Positions 45,062-55,400 of a stretch of 64,000 nt of DNA are shown here, one piece after another. The stretch covers positions 1,302,001 through 1,366,000 of the forward strand of contig NZ_PVBS01000001.1 of the NCBI RefSeq assembly GCF_002980575.1, written 5' to 3'. Positions within the stretch are counted from its first letter, which is position 1; every line of letters starts with the position of its first letter. The stretch comes from Sphingobacterium gobiense. GTDB lineage: Bacteria > Bacteroidota > Bacteroidia > Sphingobacteriales > Sphingobacteriaceae. Position numbers and translations under genes: made by a program. Under the pieces are notes generated by a model, which searched no databases, was not told the origin of the DNA, and saw nothing but the letters and a program-made list of their open reading frames with translations.

Positions 45062-45091
45062 TTGATGTTCCGCGTACAATTAGTATACTTG
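45062..45091 (+). promoter_or_regulatory. Bacteroidota promoter for 45117-46723
   Basis: TTG at 45062-45064, a 19-bp gap, then TATACTTG at 45084-45091 (one mismatch to TAnnTTTG). The start codon is 25 bp downstream of the box. Confidence 0.55.
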
Positions 45092-45116
45092 CTGTAAAAT
45101 AATTAATAACCATATA

Positions 45117-46043
45117 ATGTCGTCAGACAGATTTGAATTCAAAATTTTAAAGGATAAGGATGGATCAGAGACTGATTTAAAAGGAATGTCTTTGACTGAA
45201 TCGAAAGCTTTCTTAGTGCTTCTAAATTCTGTGGTGACGTTAGCTGAAAATATTAATTTAGATTCTTCTTATGAGATAAAGATAGAGAGAGGATCTGCTT
45301 GTGTAGCGATAGAAGGAACAGATCTCAACCCTTTAATATCAGAGTATGATAAGATTCTCGAAAACAGGTCTAATAATTACGAAGCAGTCACGGCATTTAG
45401 AAACATTCAAAGCCTATTTTGGGAAAATGGCCTAACTTACCTATCGAGATACAGGACTGCAGATTTTGAAGAAACAAATGTCTATGATAAGATATATAAT
45501 TCTAAGACTTTTAGAACAAAATCTATACGCCGTGATAAAAACATAGAAGTTTACTTTTTAAAAGGCTATCTACAAGAAGTCGGTGGAAAAAAGCCTAATT
45601 TTCACCTGGATATAAATGGAAACAGAGTAAAAATAGAATGTACTGTAGAACAAGCACAACGAGTTAAAAACGAACTCTATAAAGAGGTGCATGTGTCTGT
45701 AATTAAACGATCAACTGCAAAAGTAACGTACTCTTTTTTGGATTATTATTCCGACAGTAATATATATAAGGAATATAAGGATTTAATAAATTCTATTTAC
45801 GAAAGCAGTAGACTAGATGCTGTAAGATCTGTAAATTGCAATTTAAGAAATTCTCTTGTTTCTAAAAATTATACCAAAGCCAGGTCTTTAATTAAGCTTT
45901 TCAACAATGACTTCACCGACGAAAGTATTTTAAAGACGATTCTAATACTTACTAAATCCGTTCCAAATGAGGCTAGTATATTTAATTTAAGATCTAGCGT
46001 TAAAACAATTTTAGAAAAGAAAAGAGGAGAGGAATTAATTTAA
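45117..46043 (+). CDS. Unrecognised protein, first gene of a two-gene unit
   Basis: 308 residues, soluble, beginning MSSDRFEFKILKDKDGSETD. Features: SSYEIKIERGSACVAIEGTD near residue 60, an alpha/beta middle (YFLKGYLQEVGGKKPNFHLD) and a helical Lys/Asn-rich end. No family recognised. It has its own well-spaced promoter and is followed after 2 bp by the candidate papain-like enzyme, so they surely act together. Confidence 0.7.
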   Translation: MSSDRFEFKILKDKDGSETDLKGMSLTESKAFLVLLNSVVTLAENINLDSSYEIKIERGSACVAIEGTDLNPLISEYDKILENRSNNYEAVTAFRNIQSLFWENGLTYLSRYRTADFEETNVYDKIYNSKTFRTKSIRRDKNIEVYFLKGYLQEVGGKKPNFHLDINGNRVKIECTVEQAQRVKNELYKEVHVSVIKRSTAKVTYSFLDYYSDSNIYKEYKDLINSIYESSRLDAVRSVNCNLRNSLVSKNYTKARSLIKLFNNDFTDESILKTILILTKSVPNEASIFNLRSSVKTILEKKRGEELI

Positions 46044-46045
46044 CG

Positions 46046-46723
46046 TTGATGGTTAACCAAATTTTTACCAAAAAAATCAGTAAGTCCTATGACTACAGTT
46101 TGGATGAATACTTTGTCGCTGCTGCGATAAGATTTGATAATGGAGATGCGACGCATGCGGGGATTGCAATATGTATTGAAGGCAAACTGTATATATTTCA
46201 TTATGCGGGGGCTGAAATTATATTAGAAGAATTAGACGAAGATAAATGGTATATAGAAAATAAACTTACCTTTATAAAGCCAAAGGAAGTTGATGCTTTT
46301 TTCGTCTATTGCGAGAATATACAGGCTGAGGCTAACCCCTCTTACGGGTTCAATTATAACGGAGCTTATTTTCTAGAAAACGGAAATTACTTTTCAGAGG
46401 TTGAGGATTTCCAGTTTATGACTTGTGTTGGATTCTGTCTAGCTGTTATCACTGGAGCAATAGAAGGTCACAAATATTTGATGCACGAGGAGTGGGATAT
46501 GGCTGATCATGAAAAAGATGCATATTTCTTGGAACATATTGAAAGTTTGCTCGATTCGGTAGAGATCCACGTTAGAAATAGAATAAAGAGCAATCTTCGA
46601 AGAATATATCCTATTGATTATTTCTCAGCTTCTTTTGTTGAAGTCGTTCCTATTTCTAAAAAGGCGGTAGACGATATAAAACAAGATGTAATCGATAGCA
46701 TAATTGATAAATTTCCGAATTAA
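46046..46723 (+). CDS. Candidate permuted NlpC/P60-LRAT-like enzyme
   Basis: 225 residues. THAGIAICIEGKLYIFHYAG near residues 35-54 puts a His before a beta hairpin, and FMTCVGFCLAVITG near 127-140 puts a Cys at the start of a helix. This His-first, Cys-later order is that of permuted papain-like enzymes (YiiX/LRAT groups: H-x-G-I .. N/T-C-x-x-F). If right, it is a cysteine peptidase, amidase or acyltransferase. Match is by motif order only. It begins 2 bp after its partner gene. Confidence 0.5.
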   Translation: MMVNQIFTKKISKSYDYSLDEYFVAAAIRFDNGDATHAGIAICIEGKLYIFHYAGAEIILEELDEDKWYIENKLTFIKPKEVDAFFVYCENIQAEANPSYGFNYNGAYFLENGNYFSEVEDFQFMTCVGFCLAVITGAIEGHKYLMHEEWDMADHEKDAYFLEHIESLLDSVEIHVRNRIKSNLRRIYPIDYFSASFVEVVPISKKAVDDIKQDVIDSIIDKFPN

Positions 46724-46735
46724 AGTTTCTAGATG

Positions 46736-47656
46736 TTATAATACCCTAGGCTTATTTGTTCTTATCTCGGGCAAAAGGATATCTATCCTTTCTACAGCAA
46801 GCGCATATTGTGATAGATAGTTTTCTAGCTGAGTCTTGAGCTCATCGTTTAAAGTGACAAAACGTTGCATATTCTCAAGCACTTGAGTAATTGACCTTAT
46901 GATAGTATCCGCGCTATCAGTTTTTGACGAGTACACTTTTATGGCTTCTTCACCAAGGCTTTTAACAGCTTTTAGCAGAGTTTCCCTTTCCTCGAAAGAA
47001 GGCTTTTCTAATTCAAACTCTGACCAGGCACGATTTATTTCCAGCCAAATATCTGTGAGTCGGCCGTTTTTATCGGGATGAACCCTTCTCCGGGAATCTT
47101 TTACAATCTCATCAATTTCTTTCAGTATAAATACATTTGAATTGTGCAACTCCAATCGTTCCAGACTATATTGTTTAAAAAATATATGGTAATGCTGCTC
47201 ATTGATTGAACCTACAACATCCAACGAGTCCGTCAAATTATTGAAATCTGTAGCAAAGCCTTTTCCTTTGGCTATCTCTGCTTGAAACGCTTCAATACAC
47301 CGTTCGAACGAAACATCTATCAAATCGGACACATTTTTAGATCTGAAATGCAATTCTTTTACTTCATTATCGATGTTATTCAGTTCCAGCATCTGTTTCC
47401 TCAGTGCGGATATACTCAATTGTATATCTTCTTTCCAAGCCCTTAGTTTAAAGAATAAGCTATCACGGAAAATATAATTATCGTACCGCAGCCTGTATTT
47501 CTCTCGACCTACCGTCATGAGAAAAATTAAAGCCGGAATTGCCAAACCAGAGATAATTGGAATAATAATATCTTTCCAATTATCTCTTTCAAGAAACCAT
47601 TCATAAACTGCACAAACGCAAAGAAGAGCCATAGTTAACAATTTTAGTAAAATCAA
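46736..47656 (-). CDS. Membrane-anchored helical protein
   Basis: 306 residues: two N-terminal membrane helices (about 5-20 and 30-50) followed by a long helical region with heptad-like text (RKQMLELNNIDNEVKELHFR, ENYLSQYALAVERIDILLPE). No catalytic motif seen. Convergent with the preceding unit. Unknown function; a scaffold or sensor is conceivable. Confidence 0.65.
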   Translation of the reverse strand: MILLKLLTMALLCVCAVYEWFLERDNWKDIIIPIISGLAIPALIFLMTVGREKYRLRYDNYIFRDSLFFKLRAWKEDIQLSISALRKQMLELNNIDNEVKELHFRSKNVSDLIDVSFERCIEAFQAEIAKGKGFATDFNNLTDSLDVVGSINEQHYHIFFKQYSLERLELHNSNVFILKEIDEIVKDSRRRVHPDKNGRLTDIWLEINRAWSEFELEKPSFEERETLLKAVKSLGEEAIKVYSSKTDSADTIIRSITQVLENMQRFVTLNDELKTQLENYLSQYALAVERIDILLPEIRTNKPRVL

Positions 47657-47846
47657 GATAGCATAAAAGCTGAATAGTAATCTCGGTTATTTCAGAAGGA
47701 TCGGTCTCTCCGACACATCCGATTCGTTAATAGTTAGATCTAAATATTTTTATGCATAAGCTATTGAAACATACCATTTTACAACTTTAATCTATGCAAA
47801 AATTTCAATAGTGAAGGTTATATAACTTATGTTAAGCAAAACACAG

Positions 47847-48092
47847 TTAGTTTTTATTCCCAAAGTATCCTTTCTCTAATGCTGAAATTGAACTTAAAAT
47901 ATTATCAGATACTTCATCATAACTTAATTTTTTTTGGCGTTCCATGTAGTAGATATCATCACTAGACTGATCATCCAAATAATCTGGGTGTGTCTTTATA
48001 ATATTTCTATATTCCTTCAATAAATTAATAGCGCTAATTCCTTGATTGAGGAGGAGGAGGTCTTTCAGTTCATTTATAAATTGATCGTTCAT
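47847..48092 (-). CDS. Small protein at the end of the ImmA/IrrE operon
   Basis: 81 residues, helical and acidic (MNDQFINELKDLLLLNQGIS; DDQSSDDIYYMERQKKLSYD). It follows the 183-residue gene by 18 bp on the same strand. No family recognised. Confidence 0.55.
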   Translation of the reverse strand: MNDQFINELKDLLLLNQGISAINLLKEYRNIIKTHPDYLDDQSSDDIYYMERQKKLSYDEVSDNILSSISALEKGYFGNKN

Positions 48093-48110
48093 AACAAAAA
48101 ATTTTAAGTA

Positions 48111-48662
48111 TTAATCTTCCCCTAACTTCAACATTGCTCCCGCCACACCAAGCGCGGAATCATCATACTCCTCATGCGCATAGCCATGCTTTTCATTTAG
48201 CATATAAAACTCACGGTATAGGTCAAAAGGATTTTGGGATCCACCTACCCATGTAATTACAATATCTAAGATATCCTTCATTACAGGCTGGAATGTCATC
48301 CGACCGTCCGATCCGCGGACGCCACCACCATCACACTTTCGCTTGCCTAGATTTAAAAAGATATTTTTCTCGTCGTAGATAATATCACGCATCTCCTTAT
48401 ACTCCTCTCCTTTTGGCAAATGATCCATGAGTAACTTACGTATCCCCTTGTAGTAGATATTGTATTTTTCTTCTGGGTTATCCAGTTGCTTACCCACTAA
48501 CTCCCGAAGCTCGTCGATCTCTTTCAAGTTTCCGGCATCGCCGTCAATAGTTAGTTGCTTACCTTTCTTTTCATGGGCACGTTGTAGTAGCTCCAATCGT
48601 TCTAGATCTGTTTGGCTTACCTCTTGCTCCTGCTGAGTCTTTTTCTTATTATTCTCTTCCAT
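48111..48662 (-). CDS. Unrecognised protein in the ImmA/IrrE operon
   Basis: 183 residues with a charged, Gln/Lys-rich start (MEENNKKKTQQEQEVSQTDL), a helical middle, and a glycine-rich stretch CDGGGVRGSDGRMTF near residue 110. It starts 14 bp after the metalloprotease stop. A substrate of the adjacent protease is possible, as in ImmA/IrrE systems, but nothing in the sequence proves it. Confidence 0.65.
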   Translation of the reverse strand: MEENNKKKTQQEQEVSQTDLERLELLQRAHEKKGKQLTIDGDAGNLKEIDELRELVGKQLDNPEEKYNIYYKGIRKLLMDHLPKGEEYKEMRDIIYDEKNIFLNLGKRKCDGGGVRGSDGRMTFQPVMKDILDIVITWVGGSQNPFDLYREFYMLNEKHGYAHEEYDDSALGVAGAMLKLGED

Positions 48663-48676
48663 AGATTTAAAATTTA

Positions 48677-49894
48677 TTAATTGATTTCGAATACGGCTTT
48701 TATTTTTTCGCTGGCTTCCCGGACAGTATCCTCATCCCAAGTGATCGGGTTTAATTTAGCTATAGCGGGTTTATAGTCTGGGTAGTACTCCTTAAAGGCT
48801 GCGTAGTAATTCTTATTATAAAGTTCCTGCTGGTACCATGTATAGAATGAATACACCAAGGACTTGTGAATTTCATTTTCTTTGGCAAACTGCTCAACCA
48901 TATAATCATTCTTGATATAGGTCTTGATATAATCAAAATTTGCCCTGGGCATAAAATAATCCCGTGCGAAGCTGTTGGCTTTCTCTTCTATGAGGAAGAG
49001 ATCTTCATCATCGGAAAGGTGATAGCTATTGGTCTTGATGGCATCGTAATCAAACAAGACGTGGTGCAGCTCGTGCAACAGGGTAAACCAAATAGTTGGA
49101 TATTTTTTTTGATTATCCGTTAATACGACACACGGCTTATTATTGATAATGAATGTCGCTCCTCTTACATGCGTAGTTGTTAAATAGTTTTGAAAGATTA
49201 CGGTCACTCCTACATTGTACAAAGCCCGGCACACCGTATAAAGACCGTTCTTGACATCTTGCGAATAGGGTTTCATATTGACAATGACATCTTTAAGGCG
49301 TTCGCGGTCGTATCCATTTGTATTGTCAATCAACCGAAAGGTTTGATAGGCTGACCTAACCCAGAAATCCTTCATCTTGTCCGAAAACTGACGTTTCGTC
49401 CTACTGTACAACGGTGTTACTAATTCTTCTTCAAACTGGCGAATAGAATCATAACCGAAGTAATGCAATACGCGCTCGACGAGTTCATCTATATCATCTG
49501 TATTATCAAAAAAACCTAATTTTGTCAACGCCTTAACATCAAAATTCTTCATCAGGAATCTCACCTTGCGGGCACGGTCGATAGAAGCGATATTTTCGGT
49601 GTTTTGGTTCTTGAGAACCATTTGAATAAAGTCGTCTACATTGATCTCCAAGAACTCAGCAATTTTGACAACATGAATAAGGTTTGGTTGCTTGGCGGTA
49701 CCATTAATGATATCCTCAAATACGTCCTTATCGACATTTAGGAGTTTCAATGCTCTGGTCTTGGTAACACCGTATTCTACTATCTTTTCTTCAAAAAGAG
49801 CCTTCAGATCCAGCGACACATCGTCGTTAAAAATGTCTTCAAGCAGTTTATCTATATCTATATTTTTCACCTTTTGAAAGTATTTACCCTTCAA
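48677..49894 (-). CDS. ImmA/IrrE-type metallopeptidase with N-terminal HTH-like domain
   Basis: 405 residues. Residues about 35-95 look like an XRE-type HTH (YGVTKTRALKLLNVDKDVFE, AKQPNLIHVVKIAEFL). The zinc site FTLLHELHHVLFDYD (HExxH) lies near residues 270-284, with the downstream EEKANSFARDYFMP Glu helix near 305-318. Family members are activated by a signal and cleave a repressor or regulator (phage ImmR, DdrO). Middle gene of a four- or five-gene minus-strand operon of otherwise unknown proteins. Confidence 0.87.
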   Translation of the reverse strand: MKGKYFQKVKNIDIDKLLEDIFNDDVSLDLKALFEEKIVEYGVTKTRALKLLNVDKDVFEDIINGTAKQPNLIHVVKIAEFLEINVDDFIQMVLKNQNTENIASIDRARKVRFLMKNFDVKALTKLGFFDNTDDIDELVERVLHYFGYDSIRQFEEELVTPLYSRTKRQFSDKMKDFWVRSAYQTFRLIDNTNGYDRERLKDVIVNMKPYSQDVKNGLYTVCRALYNVGVTVIFQNYLTTTHVRGATFIINNKPCVVLTDNQKKYPTIWFTLLHELHHVLFDYDAIKTNSYHLSDDEDLFLIEEKANSFARDYFMPRANFDYIKTYIKNDYMVEQFAKENEIHKSLVYSFYTWYQQELYNKNYYAAFKEYYPDYKPAIAKLNPITWDEDTVREASEKIKAVFEIN

Positions 49895-49947
49895 ATATAG
49901 AGATAATTTATTTATAAACTCAAAATAAAGGGTAAATACCCTTTATT

Positions 49948-50901
49948 TTAAACACCAACACTATCCTCGTCATCCACATTATCATTTTCTTTCAAAAAGG
50001 TTGACAAGGCAGCCTTCCAATTATCAATATTATGATGAATAATTCTTCTGAGAAATGACACGTGATTTTGAGCCGTTGTTTTGTCCAACGTCTTACTCTT
50101 ATCATACTTAGACAGATCAAATATATATGTAGCATTACCACTTCGAAGATTTTCAAGAATAACGATATTATCGTTGGCAAACTCAAAATGTAGGTATTCA
50201 TTAAAGCCTCCCTCTCCATTATAGATATCGGTAATCGCATATTCTTTCAATATAGAAAAACGATAGCTATTCCCTGATGTATCAACTGATTCACCACCAC
50301 CAAAGTATTCTTTTTTAATATCCTCAAGTTTATCTTTCACCGTACCCATGCCCCTACTCAATATTTTCCGTTTAAATGTACCTGTAATAGGCAAAATAGG
50401 TTCCAGTTGTTCATTATAAATTTGAAAATAAGACCCTAAATAAATCGCGATATTCATTGCAGCTTTTGTTCTCAATAATAACATTGTATCATCCGGCAAA
50501 TAATCCATTTGCTCAAAATACAGAATGATCTCTCCTTGGGGAGAAATACCTCTATATAATTTTAATCCAAATTTATGCAACAGCTTCTTTTCCCAAATTT
50601 CAAAGATGCGGTCATATTCAATTCGAGCACCATCTTTTCTGGTGTATTTGATATGTTTAAGAATCTGTTCTTTGTTCTCTGGTTGTTTCCTAACATATTT
50701 TCCGGCTGTATTTTCTTTCAACGGCCCTTTTTTTCCCATCAACAATAAATCGGAAATATTTCCCTTAATCAATTCGTTTAGGTCTCTATAATGTATCCCT
50801 TCGGTTGTTAGGGATTTTGATCCGAAACCAATTTTATAACTGTCACCTTCGTTTAAAAGTGGTTCGAGATGCGGTTTCGCATTTATCACTCTTTTTGCCA
50901 T
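49948..50901 (-). CDS. Unrecognised protein in the ImmA/IrrE operon
   Basis: 317 residues, soluble. The sequence is coherent (YKIGFGSKSLTTEGIHYRDL, GKYVRKQPENKEQILKHIKY, YRFSILKEYAITDIYNGEGG) and has no motif I can name; the C-terminus is acidic (NDNVDDEDSVGV). It starts 2 bp after the small broken gene upstream and ends 53 bp before the metalloprotease start. A coding role is certain, the function open. Confidence 0.7.
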   Translation of the reverse strand: MAKRVINAKPHLEPLLNEGDSYKIGFGSKSLTTEGIHYRDLNELIKGNISDLLLMGKKGPLKENTAGKYVRKQPENKEQILKHIKYTRKDGARIEYDRIFEIWEKKLLHKFGLKLYRGISPQGEIILYFEQMDYLPDDTMLLLRTKAAMNIAIYLGSYFQIYNEQLEPILPITGTFKRKILSRGMGTVKDKLEDIKKEYFGGGESVDTSGNSYRFSILKEYAITDIYNGEGGFNEYLHFEFANDNIVILENLRSGNATYIFDLSKYDKSKTLDKTTAQNHVSFLRRIIHHNIDNWKAALSTFLKENDNVDDEDSVGV

Positions 50902-50903
50902 AA

Positions 50904-51077
50904 TTATTTCTCCTTTCTAATTCCTTTAAATTTGCCACCGGATGTCTTTACATCGATAAATTGCCCTGTTTGCGTATCACGCTTGGTCCACAACCCTGTT
51001 TTAGGATTCTACGATTGCGTACGTCCGCCGACGTATCCATGACGGCGACTGTCGTCTGTCTTTCCATTTCCTGTCAT
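50904..51077 (-). pseudogene. 57-residue gene with an in-frame TAG
   Basis: From ATG at 51077 the frame reads MTGNGKTDDSRRHGYVGGRT plus QS, then a TAG at 51009-51011, then NPKTGLWTKRDTQTGQFIDV and KTSGGKFKGIRKEK to TAA at 50904. The downstream half is the well-known closing of a family of small basic proteins (..NPKTxxWxKRDxxTGxF..), where Tyr normally stands at the TAG. Either a nonsense mutation or readthrough. First gene of the operon. Confidence 0.6.
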
Positions 51078-51846
51078 TGTATTTTTAGCTATAGAAATTG
51101 AACACTTTGCCTCCGCGATCACCCAGAGGGAAACCTCCTGATCCAGAAAACGGATCAACAAACTACACCTCAAGCGATTGCTTTAGCTATTAATAAACTC
51201 TACATGATGTGTTTGCTCGTGAAGGACATGGGACACATTCAATACCCCAAGGTACGCTAGAAAGAGAAAGTATTTTTACGGGTTTCCGTAATATTTGTTT
51301 GGTTATGCAAAACAAATTGCTTTATTTCGCGTTCAATTTAGAAGATCAATACTTTCATTCTGTCTTTCTAGGTACGAATGATATAAGTTTAAGAGAGCTA
51401 AGTGCTAGTAACACTTAGCTCTTGTTTTTTATATCAGCCTCCTTCTCATCTATTCCTTCCTTATTTCCATTTTTCAAACTATTTATATTATACAAAAATA
51501 CTGCTTTTTTAGACCGGTTTTTATCATGGGCTATAAACAACATATAATTTACCCATTGATTTAATTACATAATCTCTATCCCCGCAAAGAAAATTGCCTT
51601 GATCCTTTGACGACAGCTATTTTTTATTTAAAAGCAAAGCTATATACTTTCCATCCTAGCCGGTAGTGCAACTTATCCACATGGATTTCATCAATTTATA
51701 TTTTTTTCTATTTTCTTAATAAAATTACAATTTTCTTTGTTCTTTCGAACAGATAAGCTCAAAAATAAGCAACGCTAGTATGTTGATAACTTTAAGAACG
51801 CAAAAATACATCTGTCAAAAACAGGCTAGTGGATAGACATAATACC
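51078..51846. other. Gene-poor interval
   Basis: A plus-strand frame from a GTG at 51209 to 51418 (FAREGHGTHSIPQGTLERES; ending SASNT) looks like the 3' end of a lost gene, since it ends inside a good terminator. After the terminator, 51431-51846 shows only AT-rich text. Confidence 0.4.
51394..51430 (+). terminator. Rho-independent terminator
   Basis: AGAGCTAAGTG (51394-51404) and CACTTAGCTCT (51412-51422) form an 11-bp perfect stem with a 7-base loop, then TGTTTTTT. Confidence 0.85.
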
Positions 51847-52473
51847 TCACCTCCTCACCCGACTCCTAAAATACCGCTCCGTCTCCTTATCCATAAAGTA
51901 CACATAGCAAGCTTTCATACCACGTCCCAATAATACGCGGTATGTATTTTTTACCAACTGCACGAAATCCTCACTCCCCTTCACCTGCCCATCGTGCGAA
52001 TTTTCAGGAAATCCCTCCCATTCCCCGGTATCGGGGTTATATTTAAGATCATTACCAAATATGACACCGGTATAGTCAAACTCAAATCCTTGTGCTGTAT
52101 ACACACAGCCTACCTGATCGATACCTGCCTCGTCATAGGCCCAGTATTGTGATTTAGGGATACCGCGGCGCATACCTTGGGTGTTCTCATCTGCATTCCA
52201 CGGGCGGATATAATCACCCACGACAACATCTTTGTGCAATTCCCCATCGGCTTCCTTCGTCCAGGGCCAACAGAACCCTGCCATCACCCGGCCAGTATAA
52301 CCTTCTTCGACCTTCTCCCGGATGGCTTGCTCCAACGCATGCGGGCTGTCCATGATACGGAACTCAAACGCATCTTCCTGCCGCCACTCCGTGGTAGCTG
52401 TCTGCCGGATATGCAGGGTATGGTCGATCCACTGGCTGTATTTCTCTGACCCACCATTGCGAAACTGTGATTC
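51847..52473 (-). pseudogene. DUF2075 helicase gene, C-terminal piece
   Basis: Carries the DUF2075 C-terminal half (SPHALEQAIREKVEEGYTGR, WAYDEAGIDQVGCVYTAQGF, and the intact end FMDKETERYFRSRVRR), nearly identical to 24437-25372 where they overlap. The frame is cut at 52473 by the insertion that begins there. The front of the gene lies 3.5 kb away at 55939-56161. Confidence 0.85.
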
Positions 52474-55400
52474 AACAGATAGCCATTTGAAGGAGTCTTA
52501 GTCTGAAAATTGTGAGATCATAAGATTAAAAAGAAGACATTTTCAACCGAATTTTTCTTTAATTTTGTTACTGGCAGCCATAAAGATTCTGCAAAGAGTT
52601 GCGTGGCAATTTGAAACTAACTATCAAACTCAAATCTATGAAAAAGCTCACAATACTTCTTTTTTTCTTATACCAAGCACAAAATCTAGCGGCGCAAACT
52701 GTCGATAAGCGGGAAATATATTGGTACACTTATTTGAACTCAAGGGGTTTAAGCGAGGAGGAGGTTTTAGACCTTGCTCTACTTAATTGTGCGTTTAAAG
52801 AAAACAAACAACTGAAAGCCGATTCGTTGATTCCAGCCTATCGATATTTCAAAAGCGTTCTCTATGAAGCAAGGGATCAAACGCGGCTTTCTACTCTTCG
52901 CGCAATCAATACTATTGGACCCTTGACGGAACTCCAATCTAATCTGTTTGCAAAGATGTATTCCACAATGATACTTCAACAATGGGGTCAACAGGAGAAG
53001 AGACTTTATAGGAGTGTAAATGAAAAGTATACCAACTACATCCAACATGATATTTATTTAGAAGACCTCGACATTCCACGTGATGAACTATACGAGATCT
53101 GCTGGGACCTATACACTGAGAACCTCGAATACGCTAAGACGATAAACAATTTTATTTCTTTAGAATTTTGGCCTAGCGATCCTATCGTCCCAGAGATAGT
53201 TACGAATTTGATTGATCCCTACACACTTAGCCTGCTAGAACATATCTCGCCTGATGGAAAATCAACCATATCGAAGGACTCGCTGAACATTTTGACTCTT
53301 GAAATGGTAAAAAAATACGATAACGAAATGCAGATGGGTGGTATTAGTTTTTCAAGAAAGCCAGAAAAAGCAGAATACGAAGCCTATAAAGAGCAGTTGG
53401 AAAAGGAAAGGGAGCGGGAGGAAAAACTGATCAAACAATTTTCTGCAGCAAATAATGTATTGGCCAAAATGATCGCAAATTTTAATAAAACTGATGCGGA
53501 ACGCTTTAGAAGCGTATTCCAGAATACCGTAAAAATTTATGATAGTTGGTCCAAATGGAAAAAGGAATATTTCAGTATAACGGGCGACGATTCCGATGAG
53601 TCGAAACTGAAACAGATAGTAAGTATCGTCAATCTCGGAAATGGAGTTGTAGGGGCAAGCCTCGGAATTTACAACGCTTTCTCACAATCTGGCAAAAAAA
53701 CTTCTGAAGCCTATCTTCTGGAGCAACTAGAAGTATTAGGAAACAAGATAGACACTTTATCGAAAGAAATGCATGAACGCTTTGATATCGTAGATAGTAA
53801 ACTCAATGTAATCTTCGAAAATATGAATGTCCATTTCAAGAGTATGATTTACCAAATTGAAGAGGTTCAATACATAACTTCACAAACGAGAATTGAAATT
53901 GTCGACACTCGGAAGCAATTGCTGAGGATGGAAGTGGATATCATCGGTTACTTACAGGAACTTTCAAAGCAGGATTGGCACCTCAAACTGTCCTATTACC
54001 TAGATTATAAAACGAACTTTCCGAATGCAACAATCGACAAAAACGAACTGATATCGACGTTTCATTTGTTTGGATATTGGGGCACGGAACAGGCAAAAAA
54101 TTCCCTTTTCTCGGGTCGACCAGGAAACTACTCTTTTCAAGACAAGGATATCTCCACGGAGATCCGTAAATTTTCTCAATCCGATGCCAATGATTTGAAC
54201 TATTTTGTACACTATACAAGAAAAAGATTCAACAAAAATTACTATAGCACATCTCCCAAAAGTAATCCTAATCTTTGGGTGGTCGGAGCTAGCGCATATT
54301 TGCAGCTGGCAACTGATTGGCCAGAGGTTTATCGCAATAATCTTACCCCAAGTATTGTCAATCTATTGATCGACAATGGTGAAGAACTAAAATTAACCTA
54401 CAAAAATATCTTATTTTTAAAAGGCAAAACAGATACTATACTTTTCAGAAACCTAGTGGGTCTTCACAAAGAAAAGCTGGAAGCATTAAAACGATCTTAC
54501 AATGATATCTACTTAAGCTTTCTCAAAGAAAATAGGTTAAACTCAGATCCCGCTTTCTCTATTTGGAGAATTGACAGTTTAAGGCAATACGACTTTAAAG
54601 TTCCTTCCGAAATGGACTATTCGGATACCATCACTTTAGACCTGGACCGATACAATCCGGACGGTAGAGTCAGGGAGTTTTCTCGAGTAAAGATCGGAGA
54701 TGGGTTGATTTGGCGTAGATTTAGGCCAGATACACTCAATATCGTTAAGTATGCTCATATACTCCGCTTAGGCGAGCCTACACTTTCCTATACATATTGG
54801 GAAGGTATCGGCACCTCGACAAAGTATGTTGGACCTGCTATAGATACAGACCCCGGTAAACTGAAATTTGGATACAAAACTGACTTAATGAGCGGAGTTA
54901 TGACTATCCAAGGCGAGTTTGGGGGGCATGTAATCTATAAGGTTTCGCGTAATTTAGGACTGATTTATTATAGAAGTAAAGTTAAGCCGTATGCGTATGC
55001 GTCAGGAACAGCCAAACCTGATGGGAGTGGTATTATCCCCTATTCCAATTATCGAAAAAACCATATCGAGCTTTTCAAAGAGATTTGGACGAGTGATAAC
55101 GTGACGAAATATTGGGATCTCAATGTAAAGTATGATTATTACGATAACATGAAATCGATGCATCGTATTCGGTCGGAAGTAAAATGGGAAATGCTAAGGC
55201 AGCAAAGCCAATTCTATAAAAAAATTGCCAGTGAGGAGTTTACGGATTATGCTGTATACAACGCGCTCGATGGGGCCAAAGAGCTGTTGAAAACCTACTT
55301 CCAGCTTGCGATTCCTACGATGTTGGAGTCCAATGAGTCATTAAGATCGTGTTTTTACGGACTGGACCAACTGTTGGATCGTGAACGTTTCATTGCGGTT

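Noticed and set aside
44919..45113. 64-residue minus-strand frame
   Set aside because: Lies over the promoter of 45117 and has no coding character.
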